This document shows positions 1 through 13,200 of a DNA stretch of 64,000 nt, one piece after another. Position 1 is the stretch's first letter. Each line of letters starts with the position of its first letter. Source of the DNA: Macropodus opercularis. Taxonomy: Eukaryota; Chordata; Actinopteri; Anabantiformes; Osphronemidae. The notes beneath the pieces are model-generated. The model was not told where the DNA came from, made no database searches, and was given only the letters and a program-made list of their open reading frames with translations. Both the position numbers and the translations under genes were made by a program. The DNA is taken from positions 1,654,501 to 1,718,500 of the forward strand of contig JAUCMP010000026.1 of the NCBI GenBank assembly GCA_030770545.1. The letters are read 5' to 3'.

Positions 1-3000
1 TGATAGATGGATAAATTAGACTTTATTTCATCACCCAAACCTGTTTATTTATTTATCCTTGCTGTAAACCTGCCTTTTGAGCTATTTTATTATTCATACA
101 ACAGACTAAGAACAGCTCAGCTATTTTTAATGCTACCTCATGTTTTTGAACTCCCTATTCACTGAGCCCTCAGACATCTAGGTCACAGCCCGCAGTGATC
201 TGCTCTGAGCTAAGGTGGAGAAGTGAGCTCTGAAGGTGGAGGATGCATTGATTTATTTGGCCCTGTATGGTTTTCACTCCTCTGTACACTGAAACCTTGT
301 CTCATTTCTTCTGGACAAGGTGTTGGAGGTTAGTTGCAACGATGATCTTTTCTGAGCCACGCACAATTTTCCTGCTGTCATGAAAACAACCACGGAGCAG
401 CAATTTTTACACAGTAAATTAAGTGTGTGGTGAGTTTCTTGGCTCAGGGACTTGCTATAAAATCTACAGAGTAATCTGAAATATAGTTCCGGCAGCAGGT
501 GCCAATGAAAAAGGAATTTTTGTTGGAGCGTATATTCTGTAGCAGGTGGTTGAGCAAGATGAAGAGCAGCTCATGAAGGGTTTCATCTGGTGGCGTTTCA
601 GTTGAATCTGCCTGCATCGCTGGGTCAACCTCCGCGTGACCTTCAGCGCTAAACGCATCTGACACTTTAATTGTGGAGGTAGAGACAGATGTTTGTTTTG
701 TCTTTGTCATCATCCGGAGGTAGAGACGCGCTGCTTCGTTTCCAGACGCTTCCTCGTCTCTACCTGTTGACCAGGCGGGATCCCTCCCCTGCTGCTGCGT
801 CTCAAAATTAAAGCTACACTCTAACAAGATCATTTTGTTCCATTTGTCTGGGCGAAGCTCCAGAATGGAAAGGTTAACTGTAACCTGCAGATGTGCTGGA
901 CTGTTACGTGATGTTTCCGCTGGAGGAGAACTGGATGTGGAACAATTCCTTGAAAAGCGTCACTCACATGTGGTCGGAGTTCGACTGTTGCTCTTAAACG
1001 CACGATAAACATTTCAAACTGTCTGTTCAGTCGAATCCTGCTGAAGGTGTTGTGTTCGCTTTTACTCCCTGCCTGGAGTGTATCAGTGGGTGTTACAAGG
1101 CCACGCATCCGTGTGATTCACTCATTACTACATCACACGCAGCCTATTGGCTGTGCATTCAACACATTGTGATTAATAGATAGAAGGATGGTTGACAACC
1201 TGAATACTGTAACCAAGGTGCTCATCAGGCATCAGGTACAAGCCCTACTGTAGTCGACCATGCTGCAGTGTGGCCAGAGACAAACCAAAGCATCTAATGC
1301 TGACCCATAATTCTTCAACTCTTGTTTTAAGCCTTCTTGTGTGATGTCATTTGTTTGGAAACACTCTACAGAACAGTCTGTGCACATTAATATATATGTT
1401 ATTGCTGTATTTAATTAGTTGCTGATCATTTCAAGTCTACTCTCTCTGTCTGTGTAGTTTGGCTTTTCAAGCTGCCCGTCTCTAAACCAACAGACAAGCT
1501 GAGGTGAGTGCTCACATATTTGTTTTTCAGATTTCTAGTGTGTTTCCAGAGCGAGAGCAGTGCAGGTGACGTGTGCTGTGTCCATCCAGGCTAAACAGGT
1601 GGTCTAACACGCACACGACTCACTGGTTGAGAAGAAAAGCCTGTGAGAATAATGGCTGACATTTAATGTGCTGTATAATGAAAAAAGACTTTTTTTAGTT
1701 CACAAAAACAAATGAAATTCTTTTCGAGTATTTCATCTCTACAATGTCTTCACTGCACATCATGAGTCACATTCAATCTCAAGACGTGAACTCATAAGCC
1801 TGTTATGCTCCGCCGCCCGCAGAGCTCCTCAATTAATTTTGGCATCTTTTGCAAAATCACGTCACTAAAATTAAATGTGAGCAGATATGGAGTCAAAGAA
1901 GTGAACGTGGCGCTGAAGCAGCCTCCGTTTCCGCCGCGATAACGCCTCACTGCCCCCCCAAAATGAATCCAGCACAGAGAATTACCTACAATGTCATTTT
2001 CTCTGCATGATCACACAGATTTTCCTATCGCAGGTTCCTGCAGACATGATATCGGTTCCTTAGCCGAGTAGTGAAAGCTCCTCACCAGCGACGCTGCTGT
2101 CAGCAGTGCAAACAAAAAGCTGATTACAGGGCAGAATTATCTGGATTGTCTGTCTCTCTTAGCATCCACAGATATCACAGGACCACAGAACAGAGAAAGG
2201 TGTGTGCCGTGCACGCACTTGGAGATGGTATCGTTTTACGATAAGCCCCGCCCCAAACAATATAAATGTATATGAGGGAAAACTGGGGCAAGCCTGAATC
2301 AGAATTTCAATAGACTGCATTTTTGTTTAGACTTGCAGTTTTGGCAGTGAGCACCACCACACTGAGAATATCAATCAACAGCTGTAATTGTTATGTTTGT
2401 GGGATGTGTTTTAAGTGGAGCACATGGAGGGAAACATCTGCAATAGTCTCAATCAGAGGCAGATGTCTCAGATTGTTCCAGGTTGTTATTTGTATTTTCA
2501 TCTACATGAATGAAGCTTCTGCTCTGAAGCGCTGCTGAGGCCTCGGTGACCCGTCCACACATTAAGCCTCAGCATCACCTGCTGCTCCGCCTGCTGACTC
2601 ACTTGCATGGTTTTATTGGGCGGATGCTCAGTGATATTTGGCTACAGGGGCCCAAAATAGAAAGAGGGTCGTGATGGATCGTGAAGTACTTGGTTTATTG
2701 GACTTAATGGAGCTCAGTTTATTGGTAGAGCAGCGAACGGCCGGAATAGGACTGTCAGTGGCATATTATATTCATCGTAAAGTTCCCGTTTCCCTTCAGA
2801 GCACTGCATAAAAGCGACTGAAGCGTAGTGGTATGTCTGAGAAAGCTGAGAAACAAGAGGTCTGCAGAGTTTTGCACTAGTTAAGTCTGTCGCACACTGC
2901 GTGGTGTATTTCCACCACCTGACGGACGTGTCTGCCACCTATTGGTTGTCGTAGTTTGCGTGAAGTTCGTTGTGCGATGGCCAGGTTGGACAACACTCGC

Positions 3001-5954
3001 AGCTGATCGACTCGTGGCTCAGCCTCATTAGTGAGTTGAGAGAGGACAGTCTCAGGCAGGTGGGGGACGCTTTCGCAGAGCGTGAAGGCCAAACGCGCCG
3101 CTTCTCATGACAACACCAAGGACAGTTTTGTGCCGACCACAGAGCCGCGGCCGAGTGCTTGGCTCATCTGAAACGCTGCTCCACATAATGGGAGCGAACT
3201 GAAAACGAATAAACGACCTCATAATGAGGCTTTCCCTCAATTTTGGTGTCGTTTTTCCAATAAGAATCATCTGCGCTTTAATAGACAACAAGCATCTGTG
3301 CTGCTTGGAGTCAGAATGTAATTTGTTTGGTAATTGTAGGCTGAGCATAATGTGAGCCAACCACAGTTTTTGTCAATAGCTATTAAAGTCCTCACAGATG
3401 TAATAAAATGCTTATTCATTACTGTATGACCCACGCTCCTGATTCAGCGCCTGGTGCAAGAGGCCACTTTTGTCCAGACCCAAGTCTTGAAACTTGTGCA
3501 GCTCACACCTGGAAAACAATCAGAGTAACATGCTCTTGGTGTTAATTGTTAAAACGTCTTGGCTTTTATATTATTCGCGATGCAGTTCTGTGCAGGTGCC
3601 TTTTCTCCTTCAACTTCATCCTCATCGCTTTGCTCCTGTTACTTACTCCTCAGAATCGATCAAATGTTTTGGCAGCAGCTCAGCTGGACGCGCTCGTGTG
3701 TTCAGGATCTTCGTTTTCATGTGGAGCTCACCGTGACGACATGTTGAATCTAATCGCTGACATAGCGTCTAAGTGGTGGTTTTATGTAACCTGTGTTGAA
3801 GGCCTCAGAGTAGAGCTCAGTTTGAACCCAGACTCCTTTCAAAGTTGGAATCGTGCTGTGAATACTACTGAAGGTTGTTATCGCTTTATGAAAGCTTCGT
3901 TTTTTTGTGACCAATGATTTTTTTTTAACTCTGGAATAGAAGAAGCCTGTTGAATAAAAAGCATTTTCACAGCTTTTTCAGCACATGTGAGTTGTTTGAA
4001 GAAAGAGCATAAAGGACAGGACACAATGCAGCCTGACGCGTCTGCTCGCTCTGCAGCGGAGACGTTTGAGCTTGAAAGATGATTTATGAGACGGGTTTCG
4101 ATTCTCAGCTGTCGGTTTCTCATTGACTACAAAAGTTGTACGGCTCAAGTCCCGTCCTTCCACAGGCGTCAGCGTACAGAACGTACAAATACAGTATGTT
4201 GTAATTCACAAGCTCTGTGTGTTGGCAGATTGAGTTAGCTGTAAGTCTGATGCTAATTAGTGAGTGAATGTATACTCAGAAGAAAACCTGGGGAAGCTCT
4301 GCTCGATCAGACTGTAAATTAAAGCGGGTAAACTCATCACACGTCTCGCTGTGAGATCCCACTGGACGTGAGCGAATGCTCAGTTGTGACTGTAGCTACT
4401 GTCTTGGAGAACATGTGATGTTTTACTCTTTTCCTCTGTTTGGCATTTTACGAGCTTCCTTTAAACCAGAGATGTTTCGCCCCTAGAATCGAGTCACAGC
4501 TACGGACTCAGCTGACAGAACCTTCACCAAGACAATCATTTGTCTTTTCAGTGTTGAATAACGGACTCAGAAATACAACGTCACTAGAAATGCTCCAAAC
4601 AGTCAGTGTCTTCAGAAGAACAGAAACAATTAAATGGAGGCTGATGCTGGTGGATGCTGACATTTATGAAGATAAGATAAGTCGCAAAGGTTGACAGTTG
4701 AATAAATGCAGTTTTCATCTCTCTAGAAAGCTGTGAATGAAACAAATTATAGGACACGGATGTAATTATCATAAATATGTCTATGGATGAGTGTCGGTGG
4801 CTCCTCATCGTCGGTGCTTGGTGCCTCTTTGTGTCTTACTCCAGTTAACTGCTCGCTGTTTGTTTTCCTGCTGCTCAGTAGAAGCCGATCTCAGCTTTAA
4901 TGCTCAAGGTGCCTTCCACACTTGAGGCCTGGCTGCCACTTAACTGTCTCGTGAGTTTTGATTACAGTGTAAGCACTGAACCTGCGTCCGGCACCGTTAG
5001 CGCTGATCCGCTTCTCGTATAATGGGATGTGGATTACAGTTTCTGAGCCTAATGAACTAGATTGAAATGTAAATGCAGCTCACTTGAAAGCAGCTGTTTA
5101 ATGATGAGTCTGTGTATTGAATTAAATGACCTTGAGCAGCGCCGGCATGTTGGGCTCGAGAGTCGGATGCTGTTGGACATAATTTCCCTTATCAAGACTG
5201 CAATGTTGTATCTGAGCATTTAAACATGTTTTTGTCTCTAGATCCTTTGGAAAAAAAATAATTTATGCGGCAGTGACATTTTAGCAGCTGTATTGTTAAG
5301 ACACAAAAAGCAACTGTGTCAACTATGTCAATTAGAACAGAGAGAAGCCTTTTATTACTACGAGAAGGCAGGACGTGAAGGTGGCGGGCCGCGGAAATAA
5401 AAGAGCAAGAGCTTGAGTTGTTTGTCTCACTAATGTCACTCATTTTACTTTTAAAGCAGGTGCATTTTGGAAAATGTGCTCTTGAACTGAGCCTGCCTTG
5501 CGCTAATGGAAGCTGTGTGGTTGGAGGTGAAGGGCTGCAGCCCTCCAGGGATCCTTGATAAAAAGCCATTAGTCTCCTGTGGGTGCTTTACTGTATATAA
5601 TGGACTTAACATGCCGCTCGTGTGTCTTTGTGTTCGTCGGACTGAAATTAATCCCCATAGAGTGACGGGTGCTGAATGAACGTTTGTGACCCCAACGAAC
5701 GCGACCATGGACGCGTGGCGAAAAGCGCAGCTGCGTGGAGCAATAATATACAAATATTACTATGATGCCTATTAAACGTGCAGCATTTAGTCTCCTTCAG
5801 TTTAGAGTTTATTGGAGGATGGACTGAAGGAGCCAGACTGGCTCAAAGATTTTCAGTCTATGACCATATCAGACAAATGAAGGTGGGAAATGATCCTGAT
5901 TTTGTCCACACACCAGTGTCGTTGTAGTTAAGACTCACACTGTTGCTGAATAGG
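1..5954. other. apparently intergenic DNA, no supportable gene
   Basis: I see no exon pattern, RNA gene or intact mobile element in this stretch. Short open frames occur on both strands (for example minus strand 464-833, 830-1108 and 2877-3092, and plus strand 3546-3917), but they overlap one another, have no recognisable domain and lie within the length expected by chance. The minus-strand frames around 444-1108 and 2714-3360 are the least random-looking, and could be remnants of an old retrogene or transposon, but I recognise no family. Composition is mixed and AT-moderate, without low-complexity blocks longer than a few tens of bases. The call of intergenic is an inference from the absence of coding evidence and from the position upstream of the promoter-like block near 14.3 kb. 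Confidence 0.5.
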
Positions 5955-6535
5955 CCTCCTGTGTCCTGCCTCCTGCTTCCTGCATCCTCCCTCCTTCCTC
6001 CTGTGTCCTGCCTTCTCCCTCCTGCCTCCTCTCTCCTGTGTCCTGCTTCCTGCATCCTGCCTCCTACCTTCTGTGTCCTCCCTCCTGTGTCCTGCCTTCT
6101 CCCTCCTGCCTCCTCTCTCCTGTGTCCTGCCTCCTGCATCCTGCCTCCTGCCTCCTCTCTCCTGTGTCCTGCTTCCTGCATCCTGCCTCCTACCTTCTGT
6201 GTCCTCCCTCCTGTGTCCTGCCTCCTCTCTCCTGTGTCCTGCCTCCTGCTTCCTTCCTCCTGCCTCCTGCTTCCTGCATCCTCCCTCCTACCTTCTGTGT
6301 CCTCCCTCCTGTGTCCTGCCTTCTCCCTCCTGCCTCCTCTCTCCTGTGTCCTGCCTCCTGCTTCCTGCCTCCTGCCTCCTCTCTCCTGTGTCCTCCCTCC
6401 TGTGTCCTGCCTTCTCCCTCCTGCCTCCTCTCTCCTGTGTCCTGCCTCCTGCTTCCTTCCTCCTGCCTCCTCTCTCCTGTGTCCTGCCTCCTACTTCCTC
6501 CCTCCTGTATCCTACCTCCTACCTTCTTTGTCCTC
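5955..6535 (+). repeat. heptanucleotide minisatellite, 83 units, with 12-unit higher-order pattern
   Basis: Cutting the sequence from 5955 in steps of 7 gives 83 consecutive heptamers (581 bp), nearly all variants of CCTCCTG: TGTCCTG, CCTTCTC, CCTCCTC, TCTCCTG, CTTCCTG, CATCCTG, CCTCCTA and CCTTCTG. No indel breaks the register; the unit CCTTCTC recurs at 6011, 6095, 6319 and 6410, spaced 84, 224 and 91 bp, all multiples of 7. Units 8-19 (6004-6087) form an ordered 12-heptamer block whose order is reused, partly shuffled, through the array. The last seven units (6487-6535) are the most diverged. The plus strand is pyrimidine-only apart from G, and occasional A, at a few unit positions; the minus strand is GG-rich. 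Because 7 is not a multiple of 3 and the units carry no stops, several frames stay open, so the large open frames here are artefacts. Confidence 0.97.
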
Positions 6536-8620
6536 CTGTTTGGAGAATTTAGTTTTGTACCTCTGGAAAGTATTAGTGTCACGCTCTGCCCATTGAGAGA
6601 CACGACCACAGAGTACTGTAACCTGACAGCGCCTCCCATTTGCATTAAAGTCTCTCTGGTGTCATTTTAAAAAATCTGGAATGGCTTTCATGCAAATGCT
6701 GAAACTCTCTACGTGGTGCTGCTGCAGTTCAGGCCATCAAGCTGTTTTTAACATCAACTGTTTGATGGGGGGTGGTTGCACGAAATTGCAGATGAGCAAC
6801 CGGTGACACTCTGTCATGTCTGCAATGAGAGAGAGAGAAGAGAGGAAGCAGAGCAGTATCTAACACCTGCACATGGAAACTGTCACAGCTTGATAACAAA
6901 CCTAGAGGAGGTTGAGCAGAATAAACACTAAGCTCTCTAGTGTCGTTGCTTAATGAGGTTTTCAATGATACAACTCAGCGAGATGGGAAGAGGGAACTGG
7001 CAGTTGTGGGCGTTATTCAGAAGACGAGCCAGCTCTCGTGACCCCTGCGAGGATCTTTAAGTCGTAGGTACCTTACATCCCATTCCTCTCGGTGACGGAG
7101 ATCCTATAGAAAACCATAAAAGGAGTCACCGCCACGGCTCGGCGCTCAGCCCCGTCTTTGATTTAGCACAGGGAGATGGACAGAGACACTGGCGCAGCCT
7201 TGCATGACCACGGAGAAATGAAACGGGAAAGCGCCCGCCTCATCCTCTCCAGGGTGACTGTGTGACGCCCATGAGCGGAAAGGCTGGGGGGTCACCTGCT
7301 TTACCTGTGCATATACACACACAGGTGGATTTCTTGTCTGCATGTTTACGTACCCACACGCACCTACACATTGATAGAGGTGGCGAGTGTGTCAGCCTTG
7401 ACGATGTCTGGGGTTTGGGGCTCGCGGGCAGACGCTGTCTCTCCATCTAACCGGTGCTGCTTTAATCACAGGGACATCTTTGTTAACTCCTTGTTCTGTT
7501 CACGGTTCACCGGTCCATAATCCGCTTAGCTGCGGAAAGCACGGGCTTCATTACAGGTGCAGTGGTCTGTGGGCATCAAGTGGATGGGAAGTTTTGTGTG
7601 CCGTCACTTCCCTGCCTTGAGATGTACTTTGACACTGACAGAGAAAGGCCTCGTCGTCATGGTTCTGTAAGAGCCGCAGCTCTGTTATGTGCTGCTGTGA
7701 CGCTTGAACTGCAAAATGCCAAAAGTGCAAAAGGATGATTTTCCAACAGTCTGCCTATGACCAAATGGTGTAACAATGCCATTCAGGCCATGCTTTCATC
7801 CAGCGCTCTGCAGCGCTTAAGCTGTGGCGGGTAAAAAGAAGCGTGGACCCTGCAGTCCGCATTCAGCTCCAGCTTCTCCAGAGCAATTTATTCAAACTCT
7901 GGTCAGCTTCCCTTCCTCCACTGGACGAATTTGACAGGTGAAAAGACGGTGATTCAAAGTGTGCAGGTCACTAGCTCTGACAGCGGCGTTTTATAGCTAT
8001 TAGAGGACACGCGCTCTTAAAGCATGCAGAGAAACCAAACTAAATAAAGGGTGATTCTGTGTTTGAGCCCCTCGGAAGCATCTGACCACACTCTGATGAC
8101 AGCGAGCCCGAGAGATGCAGTGCAGTGTGAAGTATTGCTGCACAAGGCTAAAGGCAAATAATTAGGTGACACAATTAACAAAACGTTACTGTCACGTTTA
8201 GTGAGATCCCAGCTACAACCGCCAGGCGCGTTTCATTACTTACTGTGTGGCTAGAGATCAATACGTCCTGCTCCAGCGCTGAACGCTGGCCTTTGACATA
8301 TGTGTCTCCTATGGCCATAATTCAAAAGGCTCCTGGTCTGTACCATTAGAGCGACTGCGTCTCAGAGCACCTTCCTCTCGAATTCATCTTCACAGCTGCT
8401 GCCGGGTGAGAAAATTGGAGCCTTACAGCCAACAACGTACAGTAGGCAGCAGCTCACCTAACCCAGACAAACACATTTTAATTGCTCGGTTTGTTTCAGT
8501 TTAGTGTGTTCGCCTCAGGACGTGATCCTTCTGATTATGGCCCAAAGTTTAGCATCACAGCAAACAGGTGAGATCAGACTGGTGGCGCTAATTACAAGCT
8601 TCTTTTCCTCGTCGCTCCTT
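6536..8620. other. apparently intergenic DNA, no supportable gene
   Basis: I see no gene here. There is a short GA-rich patch at about 6825-6850. The remainder is ordinary mixed sequence with only short, overlapping open frames. An octamer-type word ATGCAAAT occurs near 6692. Nothing here justifies a specific functional call. Confidence 0.5.
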
Positions 8621-8697
8621 TAATGAATGGAATAATCAGCTGCTGTCGAACGAACATGAGCACTAAACCTTGTCTTCTACCTGATGGGCTCATTAGT
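8621..8697 (+). repeat. diverged duplicate segment, copy A
   Basis: This segment and the one at 10103-10202 share, in the same order, a 16-base identical word (TAATGAATGGAATAAT), then CTGTCGAACG about 25 bases later, then an imperfect match through CAYTAAAC, then a TGGSCTCATT word. Copy B carries about 11 extra bases between the first two blocks and about 12 before the last. Sequence outside the segment does not match. This is either an old local duplication or two copies of a dispersed family that I do not recognise. Confidence 0.6.
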
Positions 8698-10102
8698 TTG
8701 CTGCTACACAACATATTTATTATTAAAAAACTACTCTTATTGCTACTACAGTATCTGGACTCACTGGCCACTGGCTCACAATCGACCACCTCTGCCACGA
8801 CTTCTACTTCTACAAGGTTTGTTGAATTGACCAGACAGCTGCTTCTGACTGAGGTTTTATAGTGTTCGTAGAGAACATAGCACCGAAGTCATTTTAAACA
8901 CGGTGTTTAAACTTTTGAAATGGGGAATCTTTACCCACTTCTTGCTGTGGTGCCCTGACTGAGGCCAAATGAAAGCGTCACCAGTCTTTGAAAGCTTTGC
9001 TACTTTCAGCATGTTTCAGAGCCACAGTCATAAAAGGCAGCTTCTGGTTTAAGGTCTCTGACCACTGGGGCCATCAGGTATTGTTCTTACTTGCTCCTGC
9101 TCTTCAGCCTTCTTCCTTTACTATATTTCCCATTTTTTGCCTTGAGCTTGATCTTCAGAAATGGAAGCTGGATCATGGCCAGATAACTGACTTAGCCAGA
9201 AAGCAGCCCCAACGCCAGAGGAAAGACGAAGGGCATCTCACAGACTATTTCTGTTTTATTACACAACAGCGTTGGAAAAGATCCAGGCATCAGTTGATGG
9301 TTCTGCTCAGATTTTGTGAAAGCTGCATCACCAGTTGCACCTGATTCTGAGCAGATGCTTACGTTTCCAATACTCGAATAACGAGCTTCTGTCAGCTCTA
9401 CACTGCTTTCTTGACTTTTCGTAATGTATTTTTACATTCCACAATGTGCCAACCAGGATGTTTAGCGTTTTTAATTGTTTGACTAGGTAGCGTCACGTGA
9501 ATGATGCAAACGTTGGCAATAATTGTGGGGACGTGTTCCGTGGTCCCTCGGTGCTGATGATGTTGCGTTGGTAATGGCCTTGTGCTCATCTGAGGACGGT
9601 TTCTGCCCCATTCAGGTAAACAGGCTGATGACCATGTGATGTATGACCTCCGTGTTGCTTTGTCGTGTTTGTTATCTGTGTGTGTCAGTAGGAGTGAGAG
9701 GTGTCATTGTGAGTGTGTGCATGTGTGTAATGACTACTTACTCAGCGGGAGAGGGCAGACAATGACAATGATGATGCTCATGGCAACTGAGCCTTAATTT
9801 AGACGTGCTGCACTTGCCAGATACAAGGCCAGACTGTTCATAGGGTGACAGTCTCTGCCTTGTTTTGCTCAGCTTGTCTTCACTTACCTTAGGATGTAGA
9901 ATCTACTCACCTTTTCCATCTGTAGCACAATTAGAGCTTAGATACGTCTAGAAAGATGTTAATAGCGTTTTAAGTTATTACGAAATACACAGACAAACAT
10001 TTCATGATCTGTAGCTTCCTTGTGGGCAAATTAGAAAGAAAAATCATTAGATTTATGTCATGAAAATAACAAGGCTCGCTTGTAGTTTTTTTTGCATCTC
10101 AG
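8698..10102. other. apparently intergenic DNA between duplicate copies
   Basis: No gene is supported. The stretch 9740-9860 is somewhat motif-rich (repeated CAATGA words and a TTAATTTAG word) and could be regulatory, but it lacks a strong signature. The plus-strand open frame at 8988-9344 has no recognisable domain and no splice context. Confidence 0.45.
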
Positions 10103-10202
10103 TAATGAATGGAATAATTAGGTCTGTGAGGCTACTGTCGAACGCACGTCAGCATTAAACTATTTCTCATCTTGACTTTCTCCCCCCAGATGGCCTCATT
10201 GA
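10103..10202 (+). repeat. diverged duplicate segment, copy B
   Basis: This is the partner of the 8621-8697 segment. It keeps the same ordered matching blocks but is longer because of two insertions, one of them the run TCTCCCCCC just before the final matching block. The two copies start about 1.48 kb apart in direct orientation. Divergence is high enough that the duplication is not recent. Confidence 0.6.
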
Positions 10203-13200
10203 TTTATCCACTTCCACGCATCCTCGCTGTGCATCTGAAATATGCCTCTGTAAACACATCATGAAAACAGTCCAGCATTGCCAAGGGCATCTGGGTCTCT
10301 TATGCTTGACACATCTTTCTGGACACATTCGTCTTATCACCTGCCCACTGCGATGGCCAGATATGATTACATTTACCCCACAGGCCTGTGCTGCACAGAC
10401 CAAACACCGCCGCCTTGTTTAGGAGCTTGTCTTCTGCTCTTTTTTCTTTATTTTCCATTTCTGGCTACAGCTCGAGCCTGCAATAAGAGCAGAAGCACAT
10501 CTGATGCTGCAGAACGTTGGCACCACTGCAGGGGAGGCATCTCATATTCAGCTTCATCTTCAAAGGCTTCTCATTGTTGGAAGGGCTAGTTGACAAGTTG
10601 GCACTTTGATGACATGCCCTGTGATACTCTGGGGAAGCAGAAATATGTTCTCTGCTACAAACTCTAATCATTGTTGTAGCCAACGGTAAGGATGTGAGTC
10701 GTGAATAGACAGGTTCTCAGGTGAGATTTAAAGTGGGGTCAAAGACACATCACTTACAGCTGCTGCTGTCTGTATGTTGAGATAATATGTATTGAAGGAC
10801 TGTCAAAAATGGGCTGAGGTGAAATGGTCTTGATCAGCACAATTTGATCACACTTGATCGTCCCCTGGTCTGCTGCTCCGTGTTTCTGCAACAGCCACAC
10901 AGCTGTAAAAGGCCACGGCTCAGTTCTGAGCCATCGATCAACACGCTGTAGTTTCCACTGAGCAGCTAAAGAGGCAAAGTTTTCTTCATCGTTAGCGGGT
11001 GGAGACCAAAGACGGAGGGAATACTGGTCCGAAGTTGTCCGGGTGAACTCGAAGCCTGCCGCTCTGCCACAGGAGGGGACTTTGTAACTGGGCACTGTCA
11101 GTTTAAAAGACTGATATGAAAGAATGATAGGTTCCCTTTCGCTGCTTGCTCACGGTCACTGAATCAGTTGTGTGCATCACGCATTCACAGCGTACGTACA
11201 ATGCAAGGAGCAAGGACTTTATGTTTGGAGGGTGAGAACAGCAGAATTTATTCATTCAGCTGCACTGACTTTGTCACCTACACTTCACAAATAAATAAAT
11301 CACAGATTTAACGTTTTCCTCAGATAACCAGAAAGTCCAGAAAAGTTGGAACATAAACAAGAAAGCAGTGATTGAAGGTGCCTTTTGTATTGTACGAATT
11401 AAGTTACATTATTAGGTTGTAAAAATGTAATGAGGATATGGAAGAAAACACTACCACCTACTCAGGAAAAAGTACACAGGCATGAGGATTAAATAAATAT
11501 CATTTTTACTTTGCACCTTTGCATATAAATTGTGTTACAAAATGCATAAAGTGTAAAATGTAGTTCAATAAAACCCCAGCCGACATTATCGGCACACAGA
11601 TCTCATTGTTTACGCTTTGCATACAATTCTATCAGCTGGGTCTCTCACACCTAAAAAGATTAAGCTGCGACATCAAATGCAACACGCTGGGTTTCATTCT
11701 CGTCTCATCTCATATCACTGCTCACAAGCGAAGCATCCGCAGCCTCCAAAGGCTAGAATGTTTTGAAGCAGTGTGGCTTGGTAATGCTGTACGCAGCAGG
11801 GTCAGAATTTGCAAATGGGACCGAATCAGTGTGGTGGCCAGGAAAGTGCCATCAGTCCAGACCTTCAGTTGTTGCACTGCAGGCTCCTGTTTCTGCTATA
11901 ATTCTGGCCAAGGGGAGGAAGAGGAACGTGTGCCGTTAGAAACGAAGGGCTTTAAAGAAACTTTGCTTGTGACCACTGCTATCTTACTAAACCACCTTTG
12001 GACCTTGCAAATGCAGAATGAATTTTGAGTGACGCTCTGAGTCGTAGACAGTTTGGTCGTGTTGCTAAACAAAAGTCTTTCAGTTTATTAAATAGCACCA
12101 GTTGACAGCAAACGTCATCTGAAGGCTGTTGACCAGAGTAACAGCTGAAGGCACATTAATGTCACATACAATTCACAAAATGTCTTCATTCTACAATTGG
12201 TTTTTCGTTATGCCTGCTCTTGTTAAGCTGTCATTGTTATTGGCTTTGCAGTGCATTCTGGGTAATGGTGTTGTAAATGCTGCTTTGAGGAGCAGATGCT
12301 CATTTTGTTGAAATGTTGAAAAACTGGACATGTCGGGCTGAAATAAATCTGGGTTATGTTTAGGTCTTAAGCTTTGACGTAATTATGGCTTTAAAGAAAT
12401 GTTGCTTGATAGCCGTAATAATAACAGGCTGTTCCTGATGCTTCTGTCTTTATGAAGACGATCGTTGGCCTCGAGGGACGACTGACCCCTTTAAGCTGAT
12501 GACAGACCACTTCAAAACGAGACGGATGCAGACGTCCTCTGCCTTTGTCCAGGACCGAAGCCAGGATGAGCAACGGCCATGAGGTGAGTGTGAGCGTGAG
12601 ACGGGTCGGAGAAAGGGGAGTGTTGTGCCGCAGTCGGCCTTGGACACTCATAGCGATACCTTCACTGCCCATCAGGTCTTTGCTGTGCTGACATGGCGAC
12701 GTGTTCTATCTCAGTTCCTTCATTTTCTCTCCCTTTAATTTCCCTCCATGTGTCTCAGCCAGTATCAGCAGGCAGACGGTAAAAAACAACAACAACTCAG
12801 GAGCGGGCATCAATTTGAATACATTAACACCTCTTAATCAGCCCATGATAAGGTTTTTATAGCATCCCACATCCTCTGCTGGCTTATGACAGCAGCATCA
12901 GCACTTTAAGGGGCAAAGGGAGCTTTTAGAGCCACACGAGGGAGGCAGGGGCACGTTGGATTCACAGGGCAGAGGTCTGCATCGACATGGCATCGTTCCT
13001 GGCACGAGTGTGACCCAGGGGTGCGGGGAGAGTGAGGCTTGTCTGAACTTAAAGAGAAAAGCTGTTGTGGAGCTCAGTAGGTCTGAGAGTGTGCGTCCTG
13101 TTTGCTCCAGAGCAAGGCAGGAACCCACGGCTGCTGCATGAACGCAAACCCTCGGCATTGCTGTGATGCAGACGTCATGCAAATTGTGGGACACTTCTGC

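Noticed and set aside
444..1108. adjacent minus-strand open frames of 129 and 92 codons
   Set aside because: The frames differ, stops separate them, and neither shows a known domain; splice signals do not join them convincingly.
2714..3360. three overlapping minus-strand frames with protein-like composition
   Set aside because: They overlap in different frames, so at most one could be real; none matched a family I recognise.
11606..12028. 140-codon plus-strand frame that at first resembled a transposon-derived protein
   Set aside because: I could not match any transposase or reverse transcriptase motif, and the flanks show no terminal repeats.
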